38,896 bases of DNA, taken from Acidimicrobiales bacterium (lineage in GTDB: Bacteria; Actinomycetota; Acidimicrobiia; Acidimicrobiales; RAAP-2). The notes beneath the pieces were generated by a model. That model was not told the origin of the DNA. It worked only from the letters and a program-made list of their open reading frames with translations, and ran no database searches. Shown piece by piece: positions 24,966 through 32,336 of this stretch (positions within the stretch are counted from its first letter, which is position 1; each line of letters begins with the position of its first letter). Position numbers and translations under genes: made by a program. The DNA is taken from assembly GCA_030043315.1 (NCBI GenBank), contig JASHYA010000156.1:1-38896 (forward strand). The letters run 5' to 3'.

Positions 24966-25759
24966 TCCAAGCCGCCGGGAACGCCGATCCTGCCAACGCG
25001 CGGCCGATCGTCCAGGCAGTGCGCGTATGGAAGTCCTACGGGGCGACGTCGGTGCTGCGCGGTGTCAGCTTCGACCTCCGGCCGCACCAGGTGCTGTGCA
25101 TCATGGGCGCGTCGGGATCCGGAAAATCGACCCTTCTGCGTTGCATCAATCACCTCGAGCGCGTAGACGCGGGGAGGATCTGGATCGACGGGAAGCTCAT
25201 CGGCTACCGACCCGAGGGCCACAAGCTGTTCGAGCTCCCCGAGCGCGAGGTGTGCAAGCGGCGCGCCGAGGTCGGCATGGTGTTCCAGCACTTCAACCTC
25301 TTCAAGCACATGACGGTGCTCGAGAACGTCTCCTACGCTCCGATCAAAGTGAAGCGCGTCGACGTCGCAAAAGCCAGGGAGCGGGCCAACCAGCTCATCG
25401 CCCGCGTCGGCCTGGCTGACAAGGCTGCCGCGTATCCAAGCCAGTTGTCGGGCGGGCAACAGCAACGGGTGGCCATCGCCCGGGCACTGGCGATGACACC
25501 CAAGCTCATCCTCTTCGACGAGCCGACCTCCGCCCTCGACCCCGAGCTCGTCAAGGAGGTCCTGGACGTCATCCGGGAACTGGCAACCGACGGCATCTCG
25601 ATGATCGTCGTCACCCATGAGGTCGGCTTTGCCCGCGAGGCGGCCGACTGCATCGCCGTCATGCACGAGGGGCTCATCGTGGAGTCGGGTGCCCCCGATC
25701 AGATGATCGACCAGCCAACCCATCCGCGGACGCGCGAGTTCCTCTCGCAGGTCCTCTGA
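24962..25759 (+). CDS. Amino-acid ABC transporter ATP-binding protein
   Basis: 265 residues. Walker A is GASGSGKST, the Q-loop is MVFQHFNLF, the signature is LSGGQQQR and Walker B is LILFDEPTSALDPE, followed by the His switch VTHE. This is the polar amino-acid (HisP/GlnQ) type. A small insertion (LIGYRPEGHKLFELPEREVCKRR) sits between the Walker A region and the Q-loop and is longer than in GlnQ. It energises uptake with the preceding binding protein and permease. The next gene starts 24 bp downstream, so catabolic genes follow in the same transcript. Confidence 0.94.
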   Translation: MIQAAGNADPANARPIVQAVRVWKSYGATSVLRGVSFDLRPHQVLCIMGASGSGKSTLLRCINHLERVDAGRIWIDGKLIGYRPEGHKLFELPEREVCKRRAEVGMVFQHFNLFKHMTVLENVSYAPIKVKRVDVAKARERANQLIARVGLADKAAAYPSQLSGGQQQRVAIARALAMTPKLILFDEPTSALDPELVKEVLDVIRELATDGISMIVVTHEVGFAREAADCIAVMHEGLIVESGAPDQMIDQPTHPRTREFLSQVL

Positions 25760-25783
25760 CACCCTGACAGCGAGGATCCCTGC

Positions 25784-26950
25784 GTGCGCATCACCGACGT
25801 CGTCTTCCACACCGTCGCCGTCCCGTTCCGGACCGAGGAGGTCTGGGCCTTCGGGCGGCGGTCCCATCTCGAGACGGTGGTCATCGAGATGCTCACCGAC
25901 GAGGGGATCGTCGGCCTGGGCGAGGCCGCCGGCTACCCGAGCATCGGCGTCGTCGAACAGGCCATCGTCACCTCGACGCCTCTCGTGGTGGGGGAGAACC
26001 CGCTGGCGATCGAACGGATCTCGAAGAAGCTCTCCATCCTGGGGGCCTGGCACCACATGAAGGCGAGCAACCCCGGGATCGGTGCGATCGAGATGGCCTG
26101 CTGGGACATCGTCGGCAAGGTCTGCGGTCAGCCCTTGGTCACCCTGTTCGGTGGGCCCGTGCGCGAGCAGGTCGAGTACTTCTACTACCTCAGCCAGGGG
26201 GAGCCCGGTGCGATGGCGGAAGACGCCAAGGCGGGGCTCGGGCGAGGGTTCGGCACCTTCTACATCAAGGTCGGTTCGCCCGACATGTCCATCGACCTCG
26301 CCCGCGTGGCCTCGGTCCGCAGTGCGTTGGGCGACGGGCCGCGCATCCGGGTCGACGCCAACGAGGCATGGTCGACGGCCGGCGCGCTCGGCGCGCTCGG
26401 ACGGCTGGCGGAGTACGACATCGAGCTGGCCGAGCAGCCGGTGCTCGGAACGAACCTGTCGGAGATGGCCTACCTACGCCGTCGCCTCCCCATGCCGCTC
26501 CTCGCCAACGAGTCGTCGTGGACGAGACCGATGCAGCTCGAGGTGATCAAGGCCGGCGCGGCCGACGTCGTCTCCGTGGACAACCAGATGGACGGAGGCC
26601 TCGCCAATCTGAAGCGCGGCGCCGACTTGTGCGAGGTTGCGGGGCTCCCGGTGCTCAAGCACAGCCTCGGAGAGCTGGGCATCGCCATGTACGCCGGCGC
26701 GCACGTGATCGCGAGCAGCGCCAACTTCCTCTTCGCCAGCCAGTCGTACGCCTCGTTCCTCGCCGACGACGTGATCGACGGCTGCGATGCCCTGCCATAC
26801 GTCGACGGCAAGCTCTCCCTCCCGACCAGTCCCGGGATCGGGATCACCCTCGATCGGGACAAGCTCGAGCGCTACAAGGAGGCCCACCGCCGCTCGGTGC
26901 CGTCATCGCCTGTGGGACGGGACTTCTCGCCCATCTGGCCCCGGTGCTGA
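25784..26950 (+). CDS. Enolase-superfamily (mandelate racemase / muconate lactonizing enzyme) protein
   Basis: 388 residues. The capping domain is followed by a barrel with metal ligands Asp191 (RVDANEAW), Glu217 (LAEQP) and, at the third position, Asn242 (LLANESS) followed by Glu243. The usual KxK acid/base pair is Tyr160-x-Lys162 (FYIKVG), and Asp266 plus His293 (VLKHSLGELG) form the second dyad. It therefore resembles acid-sugar dehydratases and MR-type enzymes more than KxK racemases, though its operon is amino-acid related. It could racemise or dehydrate the imported compound. The GTG start at 25784 has CGAGGA nearby. The specific reaction is unknown. Confidence 0.85.
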   Translation: MRITDVVFHTVAVPFRTEEVWAFGRRSHLETVVIEMLTDEGIVGLGEAAGYPSIGVVEQAIVTSTPLVVGENPLAIERISKKLSILGAWHHMKASNPGIGAIEMACWDIVGKVCGQPLVTLFGGPVREQVEYFYYLSQGEPGAMAEDAKAGLGRGFGTFYIKVGSPDMSIDLARVASVRSALGDGPRIRVDANEAWSTAGALGALGRLAEYDIELAEQPVLGTNLSEMAYLRRRLPMPLLANESSWTRPMQLEVIKAGAADVVSVDNQMDGGLANLKRGADLCEVAGLPVLKHSLGELGIAMYAGAHVIASSANFLFASQSYASFLADDVIDGCDALPYVDGKLSLPTSPGIGITLDRDKLERYKEAHRRSVPSSPVGRDFSPIWPRC

Positions 26951-26961
26951 GGGGGGGTGCC

Positions 26962-28128
26962 ATGAACGTGGGCGCGGTGGTCGTGGGTGCGGGTGTCACC
27001 GGCTCGTCGGCGGCCTTCCACCTCACCCGGCTCGGCGTGCGCGAGGTCCTCGTGGTCGACCGCGGCGGACCGGCATCCGGCATGAGCAGCCGCTCGTCGG
27101 CTCTCGTGCGCATGCACTACACGTTCCGACCAGAGGTCGAGTTGGCCGTCCGCAGCGACCGGATGTTCGCGTGCTGGCCGGAGCTGACCGGGAAGCCGCC
27201 GTGCGTCACGCGCACGGGCTTCGTCCGCCTCGTCCGCACGGGCGACGTGGAACGATTGCGCCACAACGTCGCCATGCAACGGGACGTCGGTGCCGACGTC
27301 CGGCTCGTGACCGGAGACGAGCTGAGGAGCCTGGCTCCCGGCATGCGCACCGACGACGTGGCCGTGGCCGCCTACGAGCCCGACGGCGGCTTCGGGGACG
27401 GCGCCGTCGTCGCCGGTGACTTCTTGGCCGCTGCGCGTGAAGCCGGCGCGCGGTTCACAGCAGGCACCGAGGTGCGGGACCTGCTCGTACGGCGGGGAAG
27501 GGTGGAGGGCGTGCTCACCGACAGCGGCCGGGTGGAGGCGGATACGGTCGTCCTCGCAACCGGCCCTTGGTCCCCCCCACTGCTGGCACGACACGGTGTC
27601 TCGCTGCCCATCGAGGCCGAGCTGCACCACGTCGCAGTGGTCCGCCACGTACCCGGCGGAGGCGCGCCCCTGGCCTGCATCGACTCGACCACCTCCACCT
27701 ACTTCCGCCCGGAGGGCACCGGCAACACCACGCTCATCGGCACCCTCACGGGGGAGCGCCCGGCGGCACCCGAAGACGCACTGGCAACCCCGGGGCCCGA
27801 GCAGCTGGCCGAAGTCGTCGGGGCGGCAGCTCGTCGGATACCCGCCCTGGAGCACGCGGGGATCGGTCGGGGCCTCTCCGGCGTCTACGACATGACGCCG
27901 GACGGTCGCCCGCTCCTCGGGGCTGTCGACGGTCTCGAGGGGCTGGTGCTCGCGGTCGGGTTCTCCGGCACCGGCTTCAAGATCTCCCCCGCCGTGGGCG
28001 AGGCCCTCGCCGAGCTGGTCGTGCACGGCAAGAGCCTGAGCGTCGATCTCCGGCCATTCCGACCGAGCCGGTTCGACGAAGGTGCGCCGATCAGCCCTGC
28101 GTGGTCCTATTCCGACGAGTACGACTGA
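26962..28128 (+). CDS. DAO-type FAD-dependent oxidoreductase (D-amino acid / sarcosine-type oxidase)
   Basis: 388 residues. The N-terminal dinucleotide fold VVVGAGVTGSSAAFHL (GxGxxG) and EVLVVDRG bind FAD. SGMSSRSSALVRMHY resembles the DAO substrate-facing loop. The C-terminal DMTPDGRPLLGAVDGLEGLVLAVGFSGTGFKISP is the conserved DAO closing motif, as in sarcosine oxidase beta, DadA and glycine oxidase. It oxidises a secondary or D-amino group to an imine. ATG at 26962 follows a GGGGGGG run and lies 11 bp after the preceding stop. With a transporter and an enolase-superfamily enzyme upstream, it likely oxidises the imported or isomerised compound. Confidence 0.9.
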   Translation: MNVGAVVVGAGVTGSSAAFHLTRLGVREVLVVDRGGPASGMSSRSSALVRMHYTFRPEVELAVRSDRMFACWPELTGKPPCVTRTGFVRLVRTGDVERLRHNVAMQRDVGADVRLVTGDELRSLAPGMRTDDVAVAAYEPDGGFGDGAVVAGDFLAAAREAGARFTAGTEVRDLLVRRGRVEGVLTDSGRVEADTVVLATGPWSPPLLARHGVSLPIEAELHHVAVVRHVPGGGAPLACIDSTTSTYFRPEGTGNTTLIGTLTGERPAAPEDALATPGPEQLAEVVGAAARRIPALEHAGIGRGLSGVYDMTPDGRPLLGAVDGLEGLVLAVGFSGTGFKISPAVGEALAELVVHGKSLSVDLRPFRPSRFDEGAPISPAWSYSDEYD

Positions 28129-28165
28129 CCCACCGCGACCGAGGGATCACCGTACCCGCCTATGC

Positions 28166-28171
28166 CATAGT
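28166..28171 (+). promoter_or_regulatory. Candidate -10 element (CATAGT) of a leaderless promoter
   Basis: CATAGT lies five bases before the ATG at 28177, the same geometry as the TATACA ahead of the oxidoreductase at 8660. No ribosome site precedes the ATG. If active, the amidase gene has its own promoter in addition to read-through from the transporter operon 48 bp upstream. Confidence 0.35.
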
Positions 28172-28176
28172 GCGGC

Positions 28177-29205
28177 ATGGTCGACTTCGATGTCGTCGAG
28201 TACCGTCCGGACGCACGCGAGCTCGCGTGGACGTTCGGCGGCGTGCCACCGGTGCGCACGGTCGCACCGGGCACCGTGCTCGAGCTGTGGACCGAGGACG
28301 CGTTCGCGGGCAAGGTGCGCGCCGAGACGGACCTCGTGAGCCGGGTCTGTGAGTTCCCCTTCGTGAACCCGCAGACCGGGCCCTTCCAGGTCGAGGGCGC
28401 GGAGCCGGGCGACACCCTCGCCGTGCACTTCGTCTCGATCGAGCCCTCGCGCGACTGGGCGGTCTCTACCACGGTGCCGCTGTTCGGCGCGCTGACCGCA
28501 ACGCACATCACCGCGATGCTCCACGAGCCGCTACCCGAGGTGGTGTGGGTGTGGCAGCTCGACCGCGCCACGCGCACCTGCCGATTCCGCGCCCGGGACG
28601 GCGGGTGGGCAGTCGACCTCCCGATGGACCCGATGCACGGGACCCTGGGCGTCGCCCCTGCCAACCTCGAGGTCCGCAGCTCGCTCGTGCCGGACGCCTT
28701 CGGGGGCAACATGGACACCCCCGAGCTGCGCACCGGTGTCACCTGCTACCTCGGGGTGAACGTCCCTGGCGCGCTCGTATCCCTGGGCGACGGCCATGCG
28801 CGCCAGGGCGAGGGCGAGACCTGCGGGGTCGCGGTCGAGTGCGCGATGGACACCGTGGTCGTGCTCGACCTCGTGAAGGGGGCGCCATGCCCCTGGCCGC
28901 GCATCGAGAGCGACACCCACATCATGTCGACCGGGTCCGCCCGGCCACTCGAGGACGCCTTCCGGATCGCGCAATCCGACATGGTCTCCTGGCTGCATGC
29001 CGACTTCGGGCTCGACGTGCTCGACGCCTACCAGCTGGTCAGTCAGGCGGTGGAGGCGCCACTCGCCAACGTCGTCGACGTGAACTACACGTCCGTCGCC
29101 AAGATGGCGAAGCGCTGGCTGCCGCCGCGCGAGGTCTTCGCCGGCACCCACGGCAAGCTCCGCGCGGCGGCAGAGGAGTACCGCAAGCGGCGGGGCCGGC
29201 CTTGA
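28177..29205 (+). CDS. Acetamidase/formamidase family amidohydrolase
   Basis: 342 residues of the FmdA/AmdA family. Conserved features are the NPQTGPFQVEGAEPGDTLAVHF strand region, the DPMHGTLGVAP block, FGGNMDTPELRTGVTCYLGVNVPGALVSLGDGHARQGEGE (metal and active-site loop with NMD and GDGHA), and IESDTHIM. Members hydrolyse formamide, acetamide or short amides to the acid and ammonia. It would remove ammonia or formate from an amide arising in the upstream pathway. HutF makes formylglutamate rather than formamide, so classical hut does not need it. It ends directly at a strong hairpin. Confidence 0.92.
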   Translation: MVDFDVVEYRPDARELAWTFGGVPPVRTVAPGTVLELWTEDAFAGKVRAETDLVSRVCEFPFVNPQTGPFQVEGAEPGDTLAVHFVSIEPSRDWAVSTTVPLFGALTATHITAMLHEPLPEVVWVWQLDRATRTCRFRARDGGWAVDLPMDPMHGTLGVAPANLEVRSSLVPDAFGGNMDTPELRTGVTCYLGVNVPGALVSLGDGHARQGEGETCGVAVECAMDTVVVLDLVKGAPCPWPRIESDTHIMSTGSARPLEDAFRIAQSDMVSWLHADFGLDVLDAYQLVSQAVEAPLANVVDVNYTSVAKMAKRWLPPREVFAGTHGKLRAAAEEYRKRRGRP

Positions 29206-29221
29206 AACGGCCGGCCCCGCC
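29189..29221. terminator. 13-bp perfect-stem bidirectional terminator
   Basis: GGCGGGGCCGGCC is followed by a seven-base loop (TTGAAAC, which contains the amidase stop TGA) and the exact complement GGCCGGCCCCGCC. The left arm codes for the last residues of the amidase. The hairpin separates the rightward operon from the convergent htrA gene. It has no T-tract. Confidence 0.8.
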
Positions 29222-29291
29222 ACTGATGGTGAACCACCCCGATGGTCTGCGACGCGTCGGTAGACGATGCGGCGCCACCTGCCGGATGCGA

Positions 29292-31055
29292 TCAGTCCGG
29301 CGGACCTGTCGCCAGCGTGATCGTCGCTGTCTCGGTCTGGCCGGAGGTCGTCCTCCAGACGACCTTCACCGAGTCGCCTGGGTGGTACCCGAGCATGATC
29401 TTCATGAGCCCGCTCGGGCTCGTGACGGCCGTTGTGCCGATGCTCGTGATGACGTCTGTCTGCGTGAGCCCTGAGCCCTCCGCCGGCGTGCCCGAGATCA
29501 CCCCTTCGACGACCGCGCCGCTCGTCGTCGTCGTGGGCACTGTCGTGGCTGTGAGTGTCGTTGTGTTACCGAAGCCGAAGTTGTTGGACCGTGTCTCTTT
29601 CGAACCCACGTAGACGCCCAGGAACGCCGTCCCGCCGATGTGCACCGATGTGGAGGCCTTCCCCGCGATGATCCGGTGTGCCGTCGAGATGGCCTCGTTG
29701 ATCGGGATCGAGTAGCCCTGGCCTGTGGACGCGCCCTGGAAGCTGTAGCCCTCCTGCTCCGACGCTGCGGTGTCCATCCCGACGACTGCGCCCGAGGTGG
29801 TCACGAGGGGTCCGCCCGAGTCGCCGGGGATGATGTCCGCGTTGCTCTCGATGAGCCCCTTGAGGTGCTCGGTGGTGGTGCCGAGCGACCCCTCGTCGCT
29901 CGCTGTGATCGACTGGTCGAGGTCGGTGACCGAGCCGCCCGCGGCGCTCGGCTCCCCGCCGGTGCCGCCTGCGTTCCCGATCCCGACGATCGCCTCACCC
30001 ACCTTGACCGACGAGGAGTTGCCGAGGTGCACCGTCTTGAGGCCAGAGGCCCCCTTCAGCTGGATGACCGCGATGTCGTCTGTGCGCGTGTAGCCGAGCA
30101 CGCTCGCCGAGTAGGTCTTCTTGTTACCGAGGTCGGTGACCGAGATCGTGGTCGCCCCCTCGATCACGTGGTTGTTCGTGAGGACCTTGCCTGTGGACGT
30201 GAGGACCATGCCGGTGCCGGCCGCCTCCTCTGTCTCGTACTTGAGGACCGTGTTGATGTCCACGAGCTCCGGCTCCACCTTGGCCCTGATTGTCGAGATG
30301 TCCGAGGGCGCGCCGGTGGCCGACGACACCTTTGTGCCCAATGTGCCGCTCGACGATGTCGCCGACGATGTCGTTGTGAATGTCGACCTCGATGTGGCAC
30401 CGCCCGGGAGGAGGGAGCGGTTCGACGCCGGGGTGTTGCTCCCGCTGCTCCAAACGCCGTAGCCGATCCCGACACCGATGAGCAGCGCGAGCACCATGAG
30501 ACCGGCGCCGAGGGCGGCGGCCAAGCCCTTACGCCGGGACCGGTCGCCGGACGTCGCCGGTTGCTGGGGCCCCCACCCGCCGCCCGAGGGGCCCCACCCC
30601 CACGGCCCGCCGGACCAGTGGCCTCCGTGCCACCCACCTGGACCGGATGGGCCGGCGGGCCCGCCCGGGCCGTACCCGTAGGAGCCGTAGCCACCCTGCG
30701 GGTAGCCGCTCTGCGGGTAGCCGCCCTGCGTACCTCCGGCGTCACCCTGCGCGCCCCCCGCGGCCGGTTCGGAGCTCGGCCAGTGGCTGGCAGGACCCGG
30801 CGTCCCATAACCCCCCCACGCCGCCGGCCCCGTATGCGGCTGCTGCCACCAGGGAGCGTCCGATCGAGGCGCAGGAGGAACCTCTTCGGTCGGGTCGGAC
30901 GCCGCGATCGGGTCGGGGCCCGTCGTCATCTCGGTCGGCGTGGTCGGGTCGGTCGGTCCGGTCGACTCGGTCGGCGTGGTCGGGTCGGGGGACGCGGCGG
31001 CCCCGGTCGACCCAACGTTCTCGGGACTGCTGTCATCCGCAGGGCGGTCGCTCAT
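29292..31055 (-). CDS. Membrane-anchored HtrA-family serine protease with PDZ domain
   Basis: 587 residues. Residues 1-170 are a low-complexity cytoplasmic region, Thr/Pro-rich then Gly/Tyr/Pro-rich (GGYPQSGYPQGGYGSYGYG). One transmembrane helix spans about 178-201 (AAALGAGLMVLALLIGVGIG), a Ser/Thr linker follows to about 250, then an external trypsin-like domain with His296 (TNNHVIEG), Asp327 (TRTDDIAV) and Ser413 (IIPGDSGGPL). A PDZ domain occupies the C-terminus. This is the actinobacterial HtrA/PepD layout, for envelope protein quality control. GAGGAG precedes the ATG. The linker is unusually rich in ACA codons and the N-terminal part has a 36-nt repeat; both are described in the findings. 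Confidence 0.93.
   Translation of the reverse strand: MSDRPADDSSPENVGSTGAAASPDPTTPTESTGPTDPTTPTEMTTGPDPIAASDPTEEVPPAPRSDAPWWQQPHTGPAAWGGYGTPGPASHWPSSEPAAGGAQGDAGGTQGGYPQSGYPQGGYGSYGYGPGGPAGPSGPGGWHGGHWSGGPWGWGPSGGGWGPQQPATSGDRSRRKGLAAALGAGLMVLALLIGVGIGYGVWSSGSNTPASNRSLLPGGATSRSTFTTTSSATSSSGTLGTKVSSATGAPSDISTIRAKVEPELVDINTVLKYETEEAAGTGMVLTSTGKVLTNNHVIEGATTISVTDLGNKKTYSASVLGYTRTDDIAVIQLKGASGLKTVHLGNSSSVKVGEAIVGIGNAGGTGGEPSAAGGSVTDLDQSITASDEGSLGTTTEHLKGLIESNADIIPGDSGGPLVTTSGAVVGMDTAASEQEGYSFQGASTGQGYSIPINEAISTAHRIIAGKASTSVHIGGTAFLGVYVGSKETRSNNFGFGNTTTLTATTVPTTTTSGAVVEGVISGTPAEGSGLTQTDVITSIGTTAVTSPSGLMKIMLGYHPGDSVKVVWRTTSGQTETATITLATGPPD
30930..30988. repeat. 36-nt-period tandem repeat within the htrA N-terminus
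   Basis: A 23-base unit beginning CTCGGTCGGCGTGGTCGGG occurs at 30930-30952 and again at 30966-30988, a period of 36 nt (12 codons). It encodes the duplicated PTTPTE element in the cytoplasmic disordered region. The in-frame period means slippage would change only tract length. Confidence 0.75.
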
Positions 31056-31114
31056 CGTGTCTCCTCGGTCGCTGTCGCGATCTTGGGGGCTCGTTCGAAG
31101 GCTACGGGCTCCCC

Positions 31115-31129
31115 GTACTGTGCCAGTAC
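31115..31129. promoter_or_regulatory. Inverted repeat upstream of htrA
   Basis: GTACTG-TGC-CAGTAC is a perfect 6-3-6 inverted repeat 60 bp upstream of the htrA ATG. Nearby TTCGCGAA (about 31147-31154) is a second small palindrome. They could be operators for envelope-stress control, but no regulator is assigned and promoter hexamers are unclear. Confidence 0.35.
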
Positions 31130-31194
31130 ACCGGACCTACCTAAGAGTTCGCGAAAGACCGGCTAAGGACTCGCCGAAATTTCGTCTTCCCAGG

Positions 31195-32205
31195 TCAACC
31201 GTCGTGACCTCCCCGCGCACCTGGCGTTGCCGGTACGCGTGTGTCTTCGGTCAACAGATCACCGTCACCGCCCTCCCCCCGGACGTCACGCGCGAGCGAC
31301 GCGGCCCTCGGATGTCGCGCGCGTACGTGCGAATCGTCGACCTCGACGATGGGGCTCCTGGTGAGGAGGAGAACGCTCCCGACGAGCAGCGCGAGGAGCA
31401 GCGCTTCCCCACAGAGGTACCCGGCTCCGCTACGAATGTGCTCACCGAAGAGCGTGATCCCGAGCAGGCTCGCGACCAGCGGGTCGACGATCGTGAGCCC
31501 CGGCTGCGACGCGACCAGTGGGCCCGCCTGGAAGGCGTTGGACACGAGGAACATGCCGATCGCCCCGGAGACGATCAGGGCGTACGGCGACCAATTCCCG
31601 AATACCGCTGCCGGCCCCTGTGCGATGTGACCGCTCAGCTCCTTCACCACCGCAGCGACGAAACCCCAGGTGACCGCCGCCGCGATTGCGAGGAACGCCG
31701 CTCTGCGCGCCGGAGTGGGCGGTCGTCCCCGCCGTCCGCGGACCATCGACAGGCCGATCGCGATCGCAGCGGCGAGTGATACCGCACCCGCGGCCTCCAG
31801 CCACTGTGGCAGTCCCGCGTTCGCCGACGAACCTCCCGATGGGTCCGCGACGTACAGAAAGCCGCCGAGCGCCACGGCCATGCCGGCGGCCGCCAGCCAG
31901 TCGCGGCCACGGACACGGGCGCGTTCGCGCAAGGCGAGGTAGCCGAAGACCAGCAGGAGCTCCGAGGCGATGACCGGCTGCACCACCGCGAGCTCGCCGA
32001 AGTGGAGCGCGGTCACTTGGAACACGAATCCGGCGACCATGCACAGGACCGCCAAGAACCACAGCCGACGGTGGAAGAGGAAGGTGAACAGCTTCCAGCT
32101 GAAGCGCAGCTCCCCCGGCGCCGGTGCCGCGGCGACCCGGAACGCGATCGAGGCGGTCGCCGTGAAGAGGCTCGCCGCCAGCGCGAGCGAGATCTCGATC
32201 GTCAT
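31195..32205 (-). CDS. DMT-family membrane transporter
   Basis: 336 residues with about nine to ten hydrophobic helices in the two-repeat DMT arrangement. It opens TIEISLALAASLFTATASIAFRVA; PVIASELLLVFGYLALRERARVRGRDW and PGLTIVDPLVASLLGITLFGEHIR are the helix-4/5 and helix-9/10 signatures typical of EamA and NIPA-like proteins. The C-terminal 60 residues are hydrophilic. ATG at 32205 is chosen because the upstream 17 codons contain no hydrophobic segment and lie in intergenic-like sequence. Substrate is unknown. It lies between gyrA and htrA on the same strand with 131 bp of promoter space, so it is probably a separate unit. Confidence 0.85.
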   Translation of the reverse strand: MTIEISLALAASLFTATASIAFRVAAAPAPGELRFSWKLFTFLFHRRLWFLAVLCMVAGFVFQVTALHFGELAVVQPVIASELLLVFGYLALRERARVRGRDWLAAAGMAVALGGFLYVADPSGGSSANAGLPQWLEAAGAVSLAAAIAIGLSMVRGRRGRPPTPARRAAFLAIAAAVTWGFVAAVVKELSGHIAQGPAAVFGNWSPYALIVSGAIGMFLVSNAFQAGPLVASQPGLTIVDPLVASLLGITLFGEHIRSGAGYLCGEALLLALLVGSVLLLTRSPIVEVDDSHVRARHPRAASLARDVRGEGGDGDLLTEDTRVPATPGARGGHDG

Positions 32206-32299
32206 GGCCGCACTCCCGGGAAACCCCCCTGCCGGACACGCCGCCCGACCACCCACATTATCGGCGGCATCTCACGGCGCACCCAGGGACGACGGGTGC

Positions 32300-32332
32300 A
32301 CGCCCCGCGAGGCCCCACGGGGCCGGGGCGGC
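32300..32332 (-). terminator. GC-rich hairpin after gyrA
   Basis: Nested arms GCCCC (32302-32306) with GGGGC (32325-32329), and inside them GGCCCC-AC-GGGGCC, lie just after the gyrA stop at 32337. The inner loop of two bases is too tight, so real pairing must shift. It is a likely, not certain, terminator. Confidence 0.4.
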
Positions 32333-32336
32333 CTGT

